Shown one piece after another: positions 1 through 6,527 of a stretch of 11,351 nucleotides of DNA (the stretch's first letter is position 1; every line of letters begins with the position of its first letter). The notes under the pieces are model-generated. The model was not told where the DNA came from and did not search any database. It was given only the letters and a program-made list of their open reading frames with translations. Location of the stretch: positions 1 to 11,351 of the forward strand of contig CAIVAX010000485.1 in the NCBI GenBank assembly GCA_903903935.1, read 5' to 3'. This DNA comes from an uncultured Hyphomicrobiales bacterium (GTDB lineage: Bacteria; Pseudomonadota; Alphaproteobacteria; Rhizobiales; Beijerinckiaceae). The translations under genes and the position numbers were made by a program.

Positions 1-876
1 ATCGAGCGGAGCGGCGAGATTTAATCCCGCTTCTTGCACAAGAGCGCGGATCTGCGCCGAGGCCTGATCGGGATCGCCATGAATGGCCAAAAAGCGCTCA
101 ATGATCTGGCGCTTTTCAACGCTGACACCGGCAGCGGCATTCAGCGCTGATTGTTCAAGAAAGCGCTCGGCAATCTCACTGGCACTGCGCCCACCAACGG
201 TGGAAATACCTGCAATCGACAATAAATCCTCAACAAGTGCCAGTGCGCCGGATTTATCGACGCCCTCAAGGGCCGCCAAGACACCTGAATGATCGGCGCT
301 TGAGCCATTGGCAGAGGTCGCAAAAATCTTGGCCAGAGACTGACCCCGCGCATGGCCGCGCCGAATGCGCCGCATCCACACCGCTGGAAGTGCGAGAGCT
401 TCTAATAAAGCGGAATAAAGCCCGGGATCACCCAAGGTGACAGAGAGTTTAGGCCCGCCCGCCACTATCACTGCTTCCAGCGCAAGGGTGAGCACTTCAG
501 CATCTGCTGCTTCGCGATCGAGGCGACCAAAGCTCTCAATGCCAGCTTGAATGGATTCACCTGTCGTTTGTGGGCGGGCGCGAAACACTTTGCCCAAATA
601 TGAAAAGCTCGTTGGCTGACCACAGGCGGCAGAAGCCAGATAATCCATGCAGACTGGAATTGTATATTCAGGCCGCAGGCATAATTCCTGGCCATCCTGA
701 TCCGAGGTCAAAAACAGACGCGAGCGGATTTCTTCGCCCGAGAGATCGAGAAATAGGGATGAGGGTTGAAGAATGGCTGGTTCGGCGCGCTCATAGCCTG
801 CCGCGATGAGATGAGACAGGAGCAAATCCCGCCGCTCATCTAAACTGCCATCACTTGCTCTGGAAGTCGCGTTCAC
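1..876 (-). CDS. hisZ: HisZ, ATP phosphoribosyltransferase regulatory subunit (3' end beyond window)
   Basis: HisZ is a catalytically inactive paralogue of histidyl-tRNA synthetase. It pairs with the short form of HisG to make the ATP phosphoribosyltransferase of the first step of histidine synthesis, in the cytoplasm. The visible 292 residues show the class II synthetase-like core: FLDLSGEEIRSRLFLTSD (43-60), the substrate-pocket segment LCLRPEYTIPV (65-75), SYLGKVFRARP (92-102) and the motif 2-like QAGIESFGRLDREAADAE (110-127). The family is usually about 370-390 residues, so the C-terminus lies off the left edge. I chose the GTG at 874-876: a GAGG ribosome-binding site lies about 8 bases upstream and every frame above it is closed. 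No hisS lies upstream, although the usual alphaproteobacterial order is hisS-hisZ-hisG; hisG may follow to the left, outside the window. Identification rests on recognised family motifs and is firm. Confidence 0.93.
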   Translation of the reverse strand, partial: MNATSRASDGSLDERRDLLLSHLIAAGYERAEPAILQPSSLFLDLSGEEIRSRLFLTSDQDGQELCLRPEYTIPVCMDYLASAACGQPTSFSYLGKVFRARPQTTGESIQAGIESFGRLDREAADAEVLTLALEAVIVAGGPKLSVTLGDPGLYSALLEALALPAVWMRRIRRGHARGQSLAKIFATSANGSSADHSGVLAALEGVDKSGALALVEDLLSIAGISTVGGRSASEIAERFLEQSALNAAAGVSVEKRQIIERFLAIHGDPDQASAQIRALVQEAGLNLAAPLD

Positions 877-1239
877 GTCAGATCCTCATTTAGGCGCCAC
901 AGCGCCGCTGCCCTCTTGAGCGCCAAAGCGCCTGTGCCAGTCTTCGGGCGCTTTTAAGCATCCCATTGACCCTCTCCAGCCTGATCTAGCAAGCCTGCGC
1001 GCCCCTTGCGACGATTTTTCTTCAGCAAGGTGAATGCTTAAGACCGAACCGCCGATCTCGGGCGGGGCGGGGTCGCCAAAGGCAAGGGTTAATGGGCAGA
1101 AATTAACAATAAGCCTTCAATAACCATCAAATTGTTCCTTTCTGCCGGGCCCGTCAAATTGCGCTAAGATCCATTCATTGAAGCAAATTGATTGATATTG
1201 GCTGCCCAAGGGGGCGCCAATGACCCCGCTGGAGTCTCC
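877..1239. promoter_or_regulatory. Divergent intergenic region between hisZ and the L,D-transpeptidase gene
   Basis: No gene is visible in these 363 bases in any frame. The part next to hisZ (893-952) carries repeated AGCGCC/GGCGCT elements. A G-rich run lies around 1061-1075, and an A/T-rich stretch at about 1098-1138 is the likeliest promoter-bearing part. TAAGAT at 1165-1170 resembles a -10 box for the rightward gene, but no good -35 box sits at 16-18 bases. A GGAG ribosome-binding site at 1231-1234 serves the rightward gene. Promoters for both genes must lie here because the genes diverge, but exact positions cannot be assigned. Confidence 0.5.
893..952 (-). repeat. Reiterated AGCGCC/GGCGCT elements in the hisZ leader
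   Basis: On the plus strand AGCGCC occurs at 901-906, 919-924 and 927-932, and its complement GGCGCT at 947-952. In a leftward hisZ transcript the first element could pair with any of the three later ones. The last could instead pair with an adjacent GCGCC (893-897 with 902-906, four-base loop), a small hairpin about 10 bases before the hisZ ribosome-binding site. The pairing options exclude one another, as in attenuators. There is no U-run and no histidine-rich leader peptide, so classical attenuation is not supported. The repeats are seen; regulation is inferred. Confidence 0.35.
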
Positions 1240-1989
1240 ATGCAGCCCTTTCTCATGCGCTCAGCCTTTGTGCTGATCAGTACCCTTTCCATGTACAGCC
1301 CCAGTCTGGGGCAGGATTATTATCGCTCTCAGGCGCCGCTCGGCCAAAGAACTGCTCCGGCCCGTTCCTCGGATTTAGGCGGCGGCTTGATCGAATTTCT
1401 GGTCGAAGGGTCTGCCCCCGCCCCATCGCGGGGTTGGACGAATGGCAGAGCTGGTCAGCCGAACGCTTATTACTCCACCCCTCAGGCCCGAGCCGAACAG
1501 GCCTATGCGGCCAATCCGCCGCAAGCTGGCCTGCAGCGCGAGCGTGACGCAAGGTTTCAGAAGCAATTGGTGAGCTATGACCGCAAGGAAGCTCCGGGCA
1601 CGATCATTGTCGATACGCCGCATCATTTTCTCTATCTGGTTACGGGTGATGGGCAGGCCTTGCGCTATGGCATTGGCGTTGGCCGTCCGGGATTTGAATG
1701 GTCAGGCGTCAAGCAGGTGAGCCGCAAGGCCGAATGGCCGGATTGGACCCCGCCGCCCGAAATGTTGCTGCGCCGCCCCGATCTGCCCCGCCATATGGCT
1801 GGCGGCCCGGATAATCCGCTGGGTGCCCGCGCACTCTATCTGGGCTCGTCCATGTATCGCATTCACGGCACCAATGAGCCTGAGACCATTGGGCAGAATG
1901 TCTCCTCTGGCTGCATTCGCATGATGAATGCAGATGTGATCGATCTTTACAATCGCACCCGCGTGGGGGCGCGGGTTGTGGTGATTTAA
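1240..1989 (+). CDS. L,D-transpeptidase, YkuD family, exported
   Basis: YkuD enzymes form 3-3 cross-links in peptidoglycan, or attach proteins to it, by acting on the L,D bond of tetrapeptide stems in the periplasm. An N-terminal hydrophobic segment (about residues 6-24, ending near SPSLGQ) looks like a Sec signal peptide. A proline/alanine/glutamine-rich linker reaches to about 115. The catalytic domain fills 120-249, starting GTIIVDTPHHFLYL and ending with the active-site signature: His209 in HGTNEP and Cys225 in SSGCIRM. All expected catalytic residues are present and the 249-residue length fits the family. I chose the ATG at 1240 because GGAG lies five bases upstream and the signal peptide then begins properly. 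A TTG at 1192 in the same frame would add 16 residues that fit poorly. The gene stands alone and ends at an intrinsic terminator. Proteins of this type are abundant in Hyphomicrobiales; which cross-link this one makes cannot be told. Confidence 0.92.
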   Translation: MQPFLMRSAFVLISTLSMYSPSLGQDYYRSQAPLGQRTAPARSSDLGGGLIEFLVEGSAPAPSRGWTNGRAGQPNAYYSTPQARAEQAYAANPPQAGLQRERDARFQKQLVSYDRKEAPGTIIVDTPHHFLYLVTGDGQALRYGIGVGRPGFEWSGVKQVSRKAEWPDWTPPPEMLLRRPDLPRHMAGGPDNPLGARALYLGSSMYRIHGTNEPETIGQNVSSGCIRMMNADVIDLYNRTRVGARVVVI

Positions 1990-2056
1990 GATCAAAAATT
2001 CCTGATGATGTGCGTCAACATCCATCGGGTGCGCTCGAAACAGAGCTGACAGGAGG

Positions 2057-2089
2057 GGCCGTCCGGAATCCGGGCGGCCTTTCGTGTTT
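2057..2089 (+). terminator. Rho-independent terminator of the L,D-transpeptidase gene
   Basis: A ten-base-pair GC-rich stem (2057-2066 with 2070-2079, one G-U pair, three-base loop AAT) is followed directly by TTTCGTGTTT. It begins 68 bases after the transpeptidase stop codon. On the minus strand the stem is followed by CCTCCTGTC rather than a T-run, so it should act on rightward transcription only. It also shields the convergent DUF2076 gene. Confidence 0.85.
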
Positions 2090-2104
2090 AAGATAGCGGC
2101 TGGA

Positions 2105-2884
2105 TCAAGCCTCGGTCATATCATCATCGCCGGCGGACCAGCCATAATTGGTGTCCTCCACATGATTTGTGTAATCCACTTGCGGCTCTGGCTCTGAATA
2201 AGCGGCGGGTGTGAGCTGAGGCTGGGGCTGGGACTGGGACTGAGGCTGGGGCTCTGGCTTATGATCCAGCACTGAGCCTGTATTGGCATTGGAGGGCGCG
2301 CCAAAGCCGGACCCAAAGGCTGAAGTTGAGGCATTGTGATGCCCCGAAAACAGGCTCGAAATCGAATTGGCGAGCAAAACACCGCCCGCAACGCCTGCTG
2401 CTGTCGACAATGCGCCTTTTAAAAATCCACCGCTATTGGATGCCATTGCTGGCGCGGGCGCGGCAGCTGGCGCTGGCGGTTGGGCCTGAGCTGACTGAAC
2501 ATTTGGCACAGAGGTGCGACCCCAAGCATTGCCAGAACTGGGAGCATTGCCAGAGTTCGTTTGTGGCACACTACTAGGTACAGAGGCGCGCGCGCCGCTG
2601 GCTAAAGAGGGCGCACCAATTCCGCCCAGAAAACTTGTCGCCCCAGCTTTGAGACGCTCTTCCAGCTCACGGGATTTAGCCTCTAATTCTTCGATTTTGG
2701 CAGCGGCGGCTTGTAGAGCCTGTTCTTGCACGAGCACAGCTTGCGCCAGCACATAGGGCGCATGGGGCTGGGCTTGCACATTCTGCGCAATAAAGGCCTC
2801 GGCCTCAGCATCGCGTGGATTGCTGGCAGCAGCACGTGTGCGCTCGAACAAGCCACTTAAAACCTGGCGGTCTTCCACATTCAT
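2105..2884 (-). CDS. DUF2076 domain-containing protein
   Basis: This 259-residue protein matches the DUF2076 family, whose function is not known to me; some databases label members as periplasmic ligand-binding sensors. Its N-terminal start MNVEDRQVLSGLFERTR, with EAEAFIAQNVQAQPHAPYVL following, is typical of the family. A short coiled-coil stretch (about 63-82, AAAAKIEELEAKSRELEERL) comes next. A disordered alanine/proline/serine part follows, then a glycine/alanine-rich hydrophobic segment (GGFLKGALSTAAGVAGGVLL and on), which is also characteristic. The tail is proline/glutamine-rich with an acidic end (GWSAGDDDMTEA). The ATG at 2884 is preceded by GGGAGA five bases upstream; an in-frame start 12 codons earlier lacks this. 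No signal peptide is visible, which argues against a simple periplasmic role. It lies 109 bases downstream of the H1-like gene on the same strand and may be co-transcribed or have its own promoter. Confidence 0.85.
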   Translation of the reverse strand: MNVEDRQVLSGLFERTRAAASNPRDAEAEAFIAQNVQAQPHAPYVLAQAVLVQEQALQAAAAKIEELEAKSRELEERLKAGATSFLGGIGAPSLASGARASVPSSVPQTNSGNAPSSGNAWGRTSVPNVQSAQAQPPAPAAAPAPAMASNSGGFLKGALSTAAGVAGGVLLANSISSLFSGHHNASTSAFGSGFGAPSNANTGSVLDHKPEPQPQSQSQPQPQLTPAAYSEPEPQVDYTNHVEDTNYGWSAGDDDMTEA

Positions 2885-2993
2885 CTGGTTCTCCCTGACG
2901 GGTGTCCTGCAAGATTCCAATCACCCGCTCCAAATATATGGGGCTGGAGTGTGACAAGACCAAGGCTGGTCAGAGCCAGCGGACCAAAATTAT

Positions 2994-3914
2994 CTAATCG
3001 GGCTTATGAGGCGAGAGGCAGAGTTGCGTGAGCTGGCTGCGGGCCTGATCAAAGGGCCGAGCATCAAACACGGCCGAGGTGAGATTTTCGCGCAGCATGG
3101 CCAATTCATCGGCCAATAAAGCCTCAAACAAAAGCGAGCTGAGGGTGCGGCCATCCTTCAGGATTACAGCCTCTGCAATCCAACCCCAGATTTGCTGATA
3201 GCAGGCAATAATCTTGGGCCAATCGGGCAGGCCTTGCTCAGGGGCGCGGCCCGCCAAGCGGCCCTCCAGCGCCAACAGGCACACGAGGATGCGATCGCGC
3301 AGCGCTGTCTCAGAGGCTGCCTCATCGGCAGCCAGCCAATTGTTATTATGCGGCGCCAGAAGACTGGCCTGAAGTGTCTGGCCTATGAGCGGGCGGGCGC
3401 GTTGGAGTAGATTGGCTTTGCGCAAGCGTCGCCCCGGTTTGGCATGGCGTTGGGCGAGCGGCAAAGCCTGACCATTGGCGCGAACATAAGTCGCACTAGC
3501 TCTACCCGCCCGCGTGGGCCGTGCCAGCACATTTGGTTTAGACGGGCTGAGAGAGGCCTTGGGCGTGGCTTTTACAGAGACCTTGGCCTGCGATTTTTTT
3601 GTGGCCTTTTTAATCGCCTTTTTAACAGTCTGTTTGCGGGAGGCTGTCTTTGGAGCTGTAACTGTCTTGGAAACTTTGGACGGCTTTTTGGCTTTAACTT
3701 GCTTTTTGGCTTTGGTCGGCTTTTTGGCTTTGGCGAGCTTGGCGCCTGGGGGAGAGACTTTCTTTTTGGTCGCACCGCGCTTTTTAGAAACAGCCTTTTT
3801 GGCAGTTTTCTTTGTGGCAGCCGTCTTCACAGTTTTCTTGCGCGGCTTTTGTTTGGCGGCAGCGGATTTGGATGCGCCCTTGGTCTTGAGCTTTTTGCCT
3901 GCCGATTTTGCCAT
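2994..3914 (-). CDS. Histone H1-like lysine/alanine-rich protein with unrecognised C-terminal domain
   Basis: The 306-residue protein has two parts. Residues 1 to about 125 are built almost only of lysine, alanine, threonine, serine, proline and valine, including three tandem six-residue units KAKKPT, KAKKQV, KAKKPS (62-79). Such tails resemble eukaryotic H1 C-termini and bacterial AlgP/Hc1-like proteins and should bind DNA or other polyanions. Residues 126-165 are arginine-rich and basic. Residues 166-306 look like a compact, mainly helical domain (for example DRILVCLLALEGRLAG, WPKIIACYQQIWGWIAEAV, LLFEALLADELAMLRENL) that I do not recognise. The PHA granule protein PhaF is a loose analogue, but its lysine-rich part is C-terminal. 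The ATG at 3914 has AGAGAG four bases upstream. A 63-base gap from glcF holds an extended -10 box, so own transcription is likely. Nucleoid binding is inferred from composition only. Confidence 0.8.
   Translation of the reverse strand: MAKSAGKKLKTKGASKSAAAKQKPRKKTVKTAATKKTAKKAVSKKRGATKKKVSPPGAKLAKAKKPTKAKKQVKAKKPSKVSKTVTAPKTASRKQTVKKAIKKATKKSQAKVSVKATPKASLSPSKPNVLARPTRAGRASATYVRANGQALPLAQRHAKPGRRLRKANLLQRARPLIGQTLQASLLAPHNNNWLAADEAASETALRDRILVCLLALEGRLAGRAPEQGLPDWPKIIACYQQIWGWIAEAVILKDGRTLSSLLFEALLADELAMLRENLTSAVFDARPFDQARSQLTQLCLSPHKPD
3678..3731 (-). repeat. Three tandem 18-base units inside the H1-like gene
   Basis: On the plus strand the core GCTTTTTGGCTTT recurs at 3683, 3701 and 3719, giving an exact 18-base period. 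It encodes KAKKPT, KAKKQV and KAKKPS (residues 62-79). Related GCCTTTTT and GGCTTTTT stretches with less regular spacing surround it. The strict period suggests duplication by slippage or unequal recombination, a usual route for lysine-rich tails to vary in length. Confidence 0.8.
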
Positions 3915-3965
3915 GTGTCTCTCTAGGGCTGGAATCTATCTTTTATCGCTGTGAGCCGAACTATA

Positions 3966-3974
3966 AGTATAGCA
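3966..3974 (-). promoter_or_regulatory. Candidate extended -10 promoter for the H1-like gene
   Basis: Read on the minus strand, TGCTATACT combines an extended -10 TG with a TATACT hexamer (five of six matches to TATAAT). It lies just downstream of the glcF stop, about 50 bases before the H1-like start codon. The hexamer overlaps a small dyad (CTATA-CT-TATAG) that could bind a regulator. No convincing -35 box stands 17 bases upstream, which is acceptable for an extended -10 promoter. Supported by sequence match only. Confidence 0.4.
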
Positions 3975-3977
3975 AAT

Positions 3978-5306
3978 TTATTGCCGATCTGAATCTGAAA
4001 ATCCATGTTCACACAAATCTTCTGGCATGGGCCCACCATCGGCCCAATCGAGCAATTCAATTGTATGGACAAGCGGAAGGTCAGTGGCTGAGCCAATCTG
4101 CGTCATGCAGCCAATATTGCCTGCAGCAATCACACGCGGCTTCATGCGCTCAATATTGGCAATCTTACGCGCCCGCAGACGCCCGGCAATATCCGGTTGC
4201 ATGATATTGTAGACGCCCGCTGAGCCACAGCAAATATGCGCCTCTGGCACATCCATCACACGAAAGCCCGCTGCCGCCAAAAGCCGCTTTGGCTCCTCGC
4301 GCACCTGCTGGCCATGCTGCAAAGAACATGCGGAATGATAAGCCAGAGGAATGTTTTGCACTTTGTGAGACGGCCGCCACTCAAGGCGGGCAAGAAACTG
4401 GCTGATGTCCAAGGCCAGCGCGCTGACCCTGCAGGCCTTGTCAGCATAAAGGGGATCATCGCGCAGCATATAGCCATAATCTTTGATTGTGGTGCCACAG
4501 CCTGATGTTGTGACCAGAATGGCATCCAGACCCTCGCCCTCGATTTGAGCGATCCAAGCATCAATATTGGCTTTGGCAAAGGCAAGAGACTGTTCCTCTT
4601 TGCCCATATGATGAACCAAAGCTCCGCAACATCCCTCCCCCTTCACCTGTGCGATCTCAACTCCGGCCCGCGCCAGAAGACGGCGCGCGGCATGATTGAT
4701 GGAGGGTTTGAGAATGGGCTGGGCGCAGCCATCCAAGATCACCACACGAGCACGCTTTTGCTGATTGGGGCGAGGCGTTGCAATTGGGATTTCCTTGGCG
4801 GGAAAGCGCGCAGGCGCAAGGGCAAGCATAGCGGAAAGTCGCGGACCTAGAGCTGGGATCATCGCAAAGAGAGGGCGCAAGGGCCGCGCCAGAAAGGCGG
4901 CGGCGAGCGCGAAACGAAAGCGCTCTGGATAGGGCAGAATAGCAGCCAGCAGGGAGCGCATCAGCCGATCCGGCACGGAGCGCTGATGCGTCTTTTCAAT
5001 ATGCGCCCGCGCATGATCTACCAAATGCATATAATGCACGCCCGAGGGGCAGGTCGTCATACACGACAAACAGGACAAACAGCGATCGACATGTTTGACC
5101 ACTTCGGCACTGGCGGGGCGATCATTCTCCAACATATCCTTGATGAGATAAATGCGCCCGCGAGGGCTATCGAGCTCATCGCCGAGCAAGAGATAAGTGG
5201 GACAAGTGGCCGTGCAAAATCCACAATGCACACAGCTGCGCAGGATTTTTTCCGACGCTGCCATATGGCTATCGTTTAATTGGGCCGGTGAGAAATCAGT
5301 CCGCAT
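3978..5306 (-). CDS. glcF: Glycolate oxidase iron-sulfur subunit GlcF
   Basis: GlcF passes electrons from the flavin subunits GlcD and GlcE of glycolate oxidase toward the membrane quinone pool; the complex turns glycolate into glyoxylate. The N-terminus holds two complete 4Fe-4S ferredoxin motifs: CVHCGFCTATCP (Cys25, 28, 31, 35) and CLSCLSCMTTCP (Cys76, 79, 82, 86). Two cysteine-rich CCG domains of the HdrB/LutA type follow, with CCG at 226-228 and 359-361; the second begins at YHSACSLQHGQ and ends with GNIGCMTQIG. The 442-residue length and the start MRTDFSPAQL match the family. It is the third gene of glcD-glcE-glcF, 39 bases after glcE; its ribosome-binding site (GGGGGA) is only fair, so translation may depend partly on glcE. 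No key residue is missing. A sister enzyme acting on D-lactate would look similar, but the three-subunit layout points to glycolate. Confidence 0.95.
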   Translation of the reverse strand: MRTDFSPAQLNDSHMAASEKILRSCVHCGFCTATCPTYLLLGDELDSPRGRIYLIKDMLENDRPASAEVVKHVDRCLSCLSCMTTCPSGVHYMHLVDHARAHIEKTHQRSVPDRLMRSLLAAILPYPERFRFALAAAFLARPLRPLFAMIPALGPRLSAMLALAPARFPAKEIPIATPRPNQQKRARVVILDGCAQPILKPSINHAARRLLARAGVEIAQVKGEGCCGALVHHMGKEEQSLAFAKANIDAWIAQIEGEGLDAILVTTSGCGTTIKDYGYMLRDDPLYADKACRVSALALDISQFLARLEWRPSHKVQNIPLAYHSACSLQHGQQVREEPKRLLAAAGFRVMDVPEAHICCGSAGVYNIMQPDIAGRLRARKIANIERMKPRVIAAGNIGCMTQIGSATDLPLVHTIELLDWADGGPMPEDLCEHGFSDSDRQ

Positions 5307-5345
5307 CAGGCAGATCCCCCAACAGGATGAGACAGGACATTGCGC

Positions 5346-6527
5346 TCAGAGACCAGCATACATGCGCCCCGGATTAAACAGGCCCTTGGGATCGAGACTT
5401 GCCTTAATGCTGGCGTTCAGTTTCATCATCGCCTCAGATTGCGGCTCAAAGACGGGATGGGTGGCGCGCAGCTGATCAGGCGCACGGATCAAAATGGCAT
5501 GACCCTGCGCTGCAGTGACAGCGGCGCGAATATGCATGCTTGCAGCGGCATTGTCAGTTGCACAGCTCACCCAAATGAGCCCGCCGCTCCAATCATAATG
5601 ATAGTCGATCGACATATGCGCCTTGATCTGCGCCACGCAGGCCGCCGCTTTAGTGGGCGGCACGCTGAGGCGCCAGAGCGCGGAGGATGATGGCAAAAGA
5701 GTCACATTGGCAATCTTGTGCCAAAGCTGTGCCGAGTCCTGAGCGTTTAATATCTCCCATACGCCAAAGGCTTTGAGTGCATGCGCCAATTGCTCCACAC
5801 GATAAGTGACAGAGGAGGCAAAATTCTCGATTCTGATCAAAGTCTGCGCTGGGTCTCTTGTGCTGCCTGAGGGCAGATGCGCGCTGGCGCTGACTTCATA
5901 GGGCGTGCCCATGGCCAGACATAAAGCCTCTATGCCGCGCGCATCGGACAGCCCATTGATGAGCAATGTGGCTTCAGTCTCAGGCTTGGGTCGCAATTTG
6001 AACGTCAATTCCGCCAACAAACCCAAAGTGCCATGCGCGCCGCAGGAGATTTTGACGAGATCCAAGCCGGTGACATTTTTCATCACACGCCCGCCTGATT
6101 TGATCAGCTCGCCGCGGCCATTGATGAACGACACGCCAATGAGATGATCGCGCACACCGCCCTGCTGAATGCGGCGCGGGCCGGATAGGCCTGTGGCTGT
6201 GAGCCCGCCCACAGTTGGCTCGCCTTGCGTGCCATAGACATGGCGCAAATCCATCGCCTCAAAGGGGAGCATTTGGCCCTTGGCTGCAATGACTTTTTCT
6301 ATCTCGGACACAGGCGTGCCTGCTTTGGCCCGAATGACCAATTCGCTCGGCTCATAAAGTGTGATCCCGCTCATCGCCGATGTGGTCAAAGTGTGAGCGG
6401 TGACGATCGGGCGACCCAAGTGCTGACGTGTTCCATTGCCCATTAGCGTCAGGCTTTGACCTGAGGCATAGCAAGATTTGACATAGTCACTGGCCTCAGC
6501 CTCATCTTTTGGCAGAAAGGCGCTCAT
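5346..6527 (-). CDS. glcE: Glycolate oxidase FAD-binding subunit GlcE
   Basis: GlcE is the shorter of the two flavin subunits of glycolate oxidase and forms the complex with GlcD and GlcF. The 393-residue protein has the PCMH-type FAD-binding fold: a pyrophosphate-binding loop GNGTRQHLGRP (30-40), the segment TVGGLTATGLSGPRRI (105-120) and KNVTGLDLVKISCGAHGTLG (150-169). It ends in the usual LFNPGRMYAGL. It lacks the GlcD-type C-terminal oxidase domain and its HAGDGN motif, as expected for this subunit. Its ATG overlaps the glcD stop codon in an ATGA, which indicates translational coupling and a balanced ratio of the two subunits. Confidence 0.94.
   Translation of the reverse strand: MSAFLPKDEAEASDYVKSCYASGQSLTLMGNGTRQHLGRPIVTAHTLTTSAMSGITLYEPSELVIRAKAGTPVSEIEKVIAAKGQMLPFEAMDLRHVYGTQGEPTVGGLTATGLSGPRRIQQGGVRDHLIGVSFINGRGELIKSGGRVMKNVTGLDLVKISCGAHGTLGLLAELTFKLRPKPETEATLLINGLSDARGIEALCLAMGTPYEVSASAHLPSGSTRDPAQTLIRIENFASSVTYRVEQLAHALKAFGVWEILNAQDSAQLWHKIANVTLLPSSSALWRLSVPPTKAAACVAQIKAHMSIDYHYDWSGGLIWVSCATDNAAASMHIRAAVTAAQGHAILIRAPDQLRATHPVFEPQSEAMMKLNASIKASLDPKGLFNPGRMYAGL

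Noticed and set aside
877..1000. Possible histidine leader peptide before hisZ
   Set aside because: No short frame with a run of histidine codons and a ribosome-binding site was found.
1192..1239. Upstream TTG start for the L,D-transpeptidase
   Set aside because: The 16 extra residues would precede the signal peptide, and the GGAG at 1231-1234 fits the ATG at 1240 instead.
2933..2957. TTGTCA and TATATT boxes upstream of the DUF2076 gene on the minus strand
   Set aside because: The spacing is only 13 bases, too short for a normal promoter, and the alternative -35 (TTGGTC) is 19 bases away.
2966..2981. Hairpin GCTGG/CCAGC downstream of the H1-like gene
   Set aside because: The stem has only five pairs and no T-run follows on either strand, so it is not supported as a terminator.
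3444..3954. Two overlapping plus-strand frames of 146-160 codons rich in phenylalanine and leucine
   Set aside because: They are the complement of the lysine-rich codons of the H1-like gene (AAG/AAA read as CTT/TTT). Their membrane-like look is an artefact.
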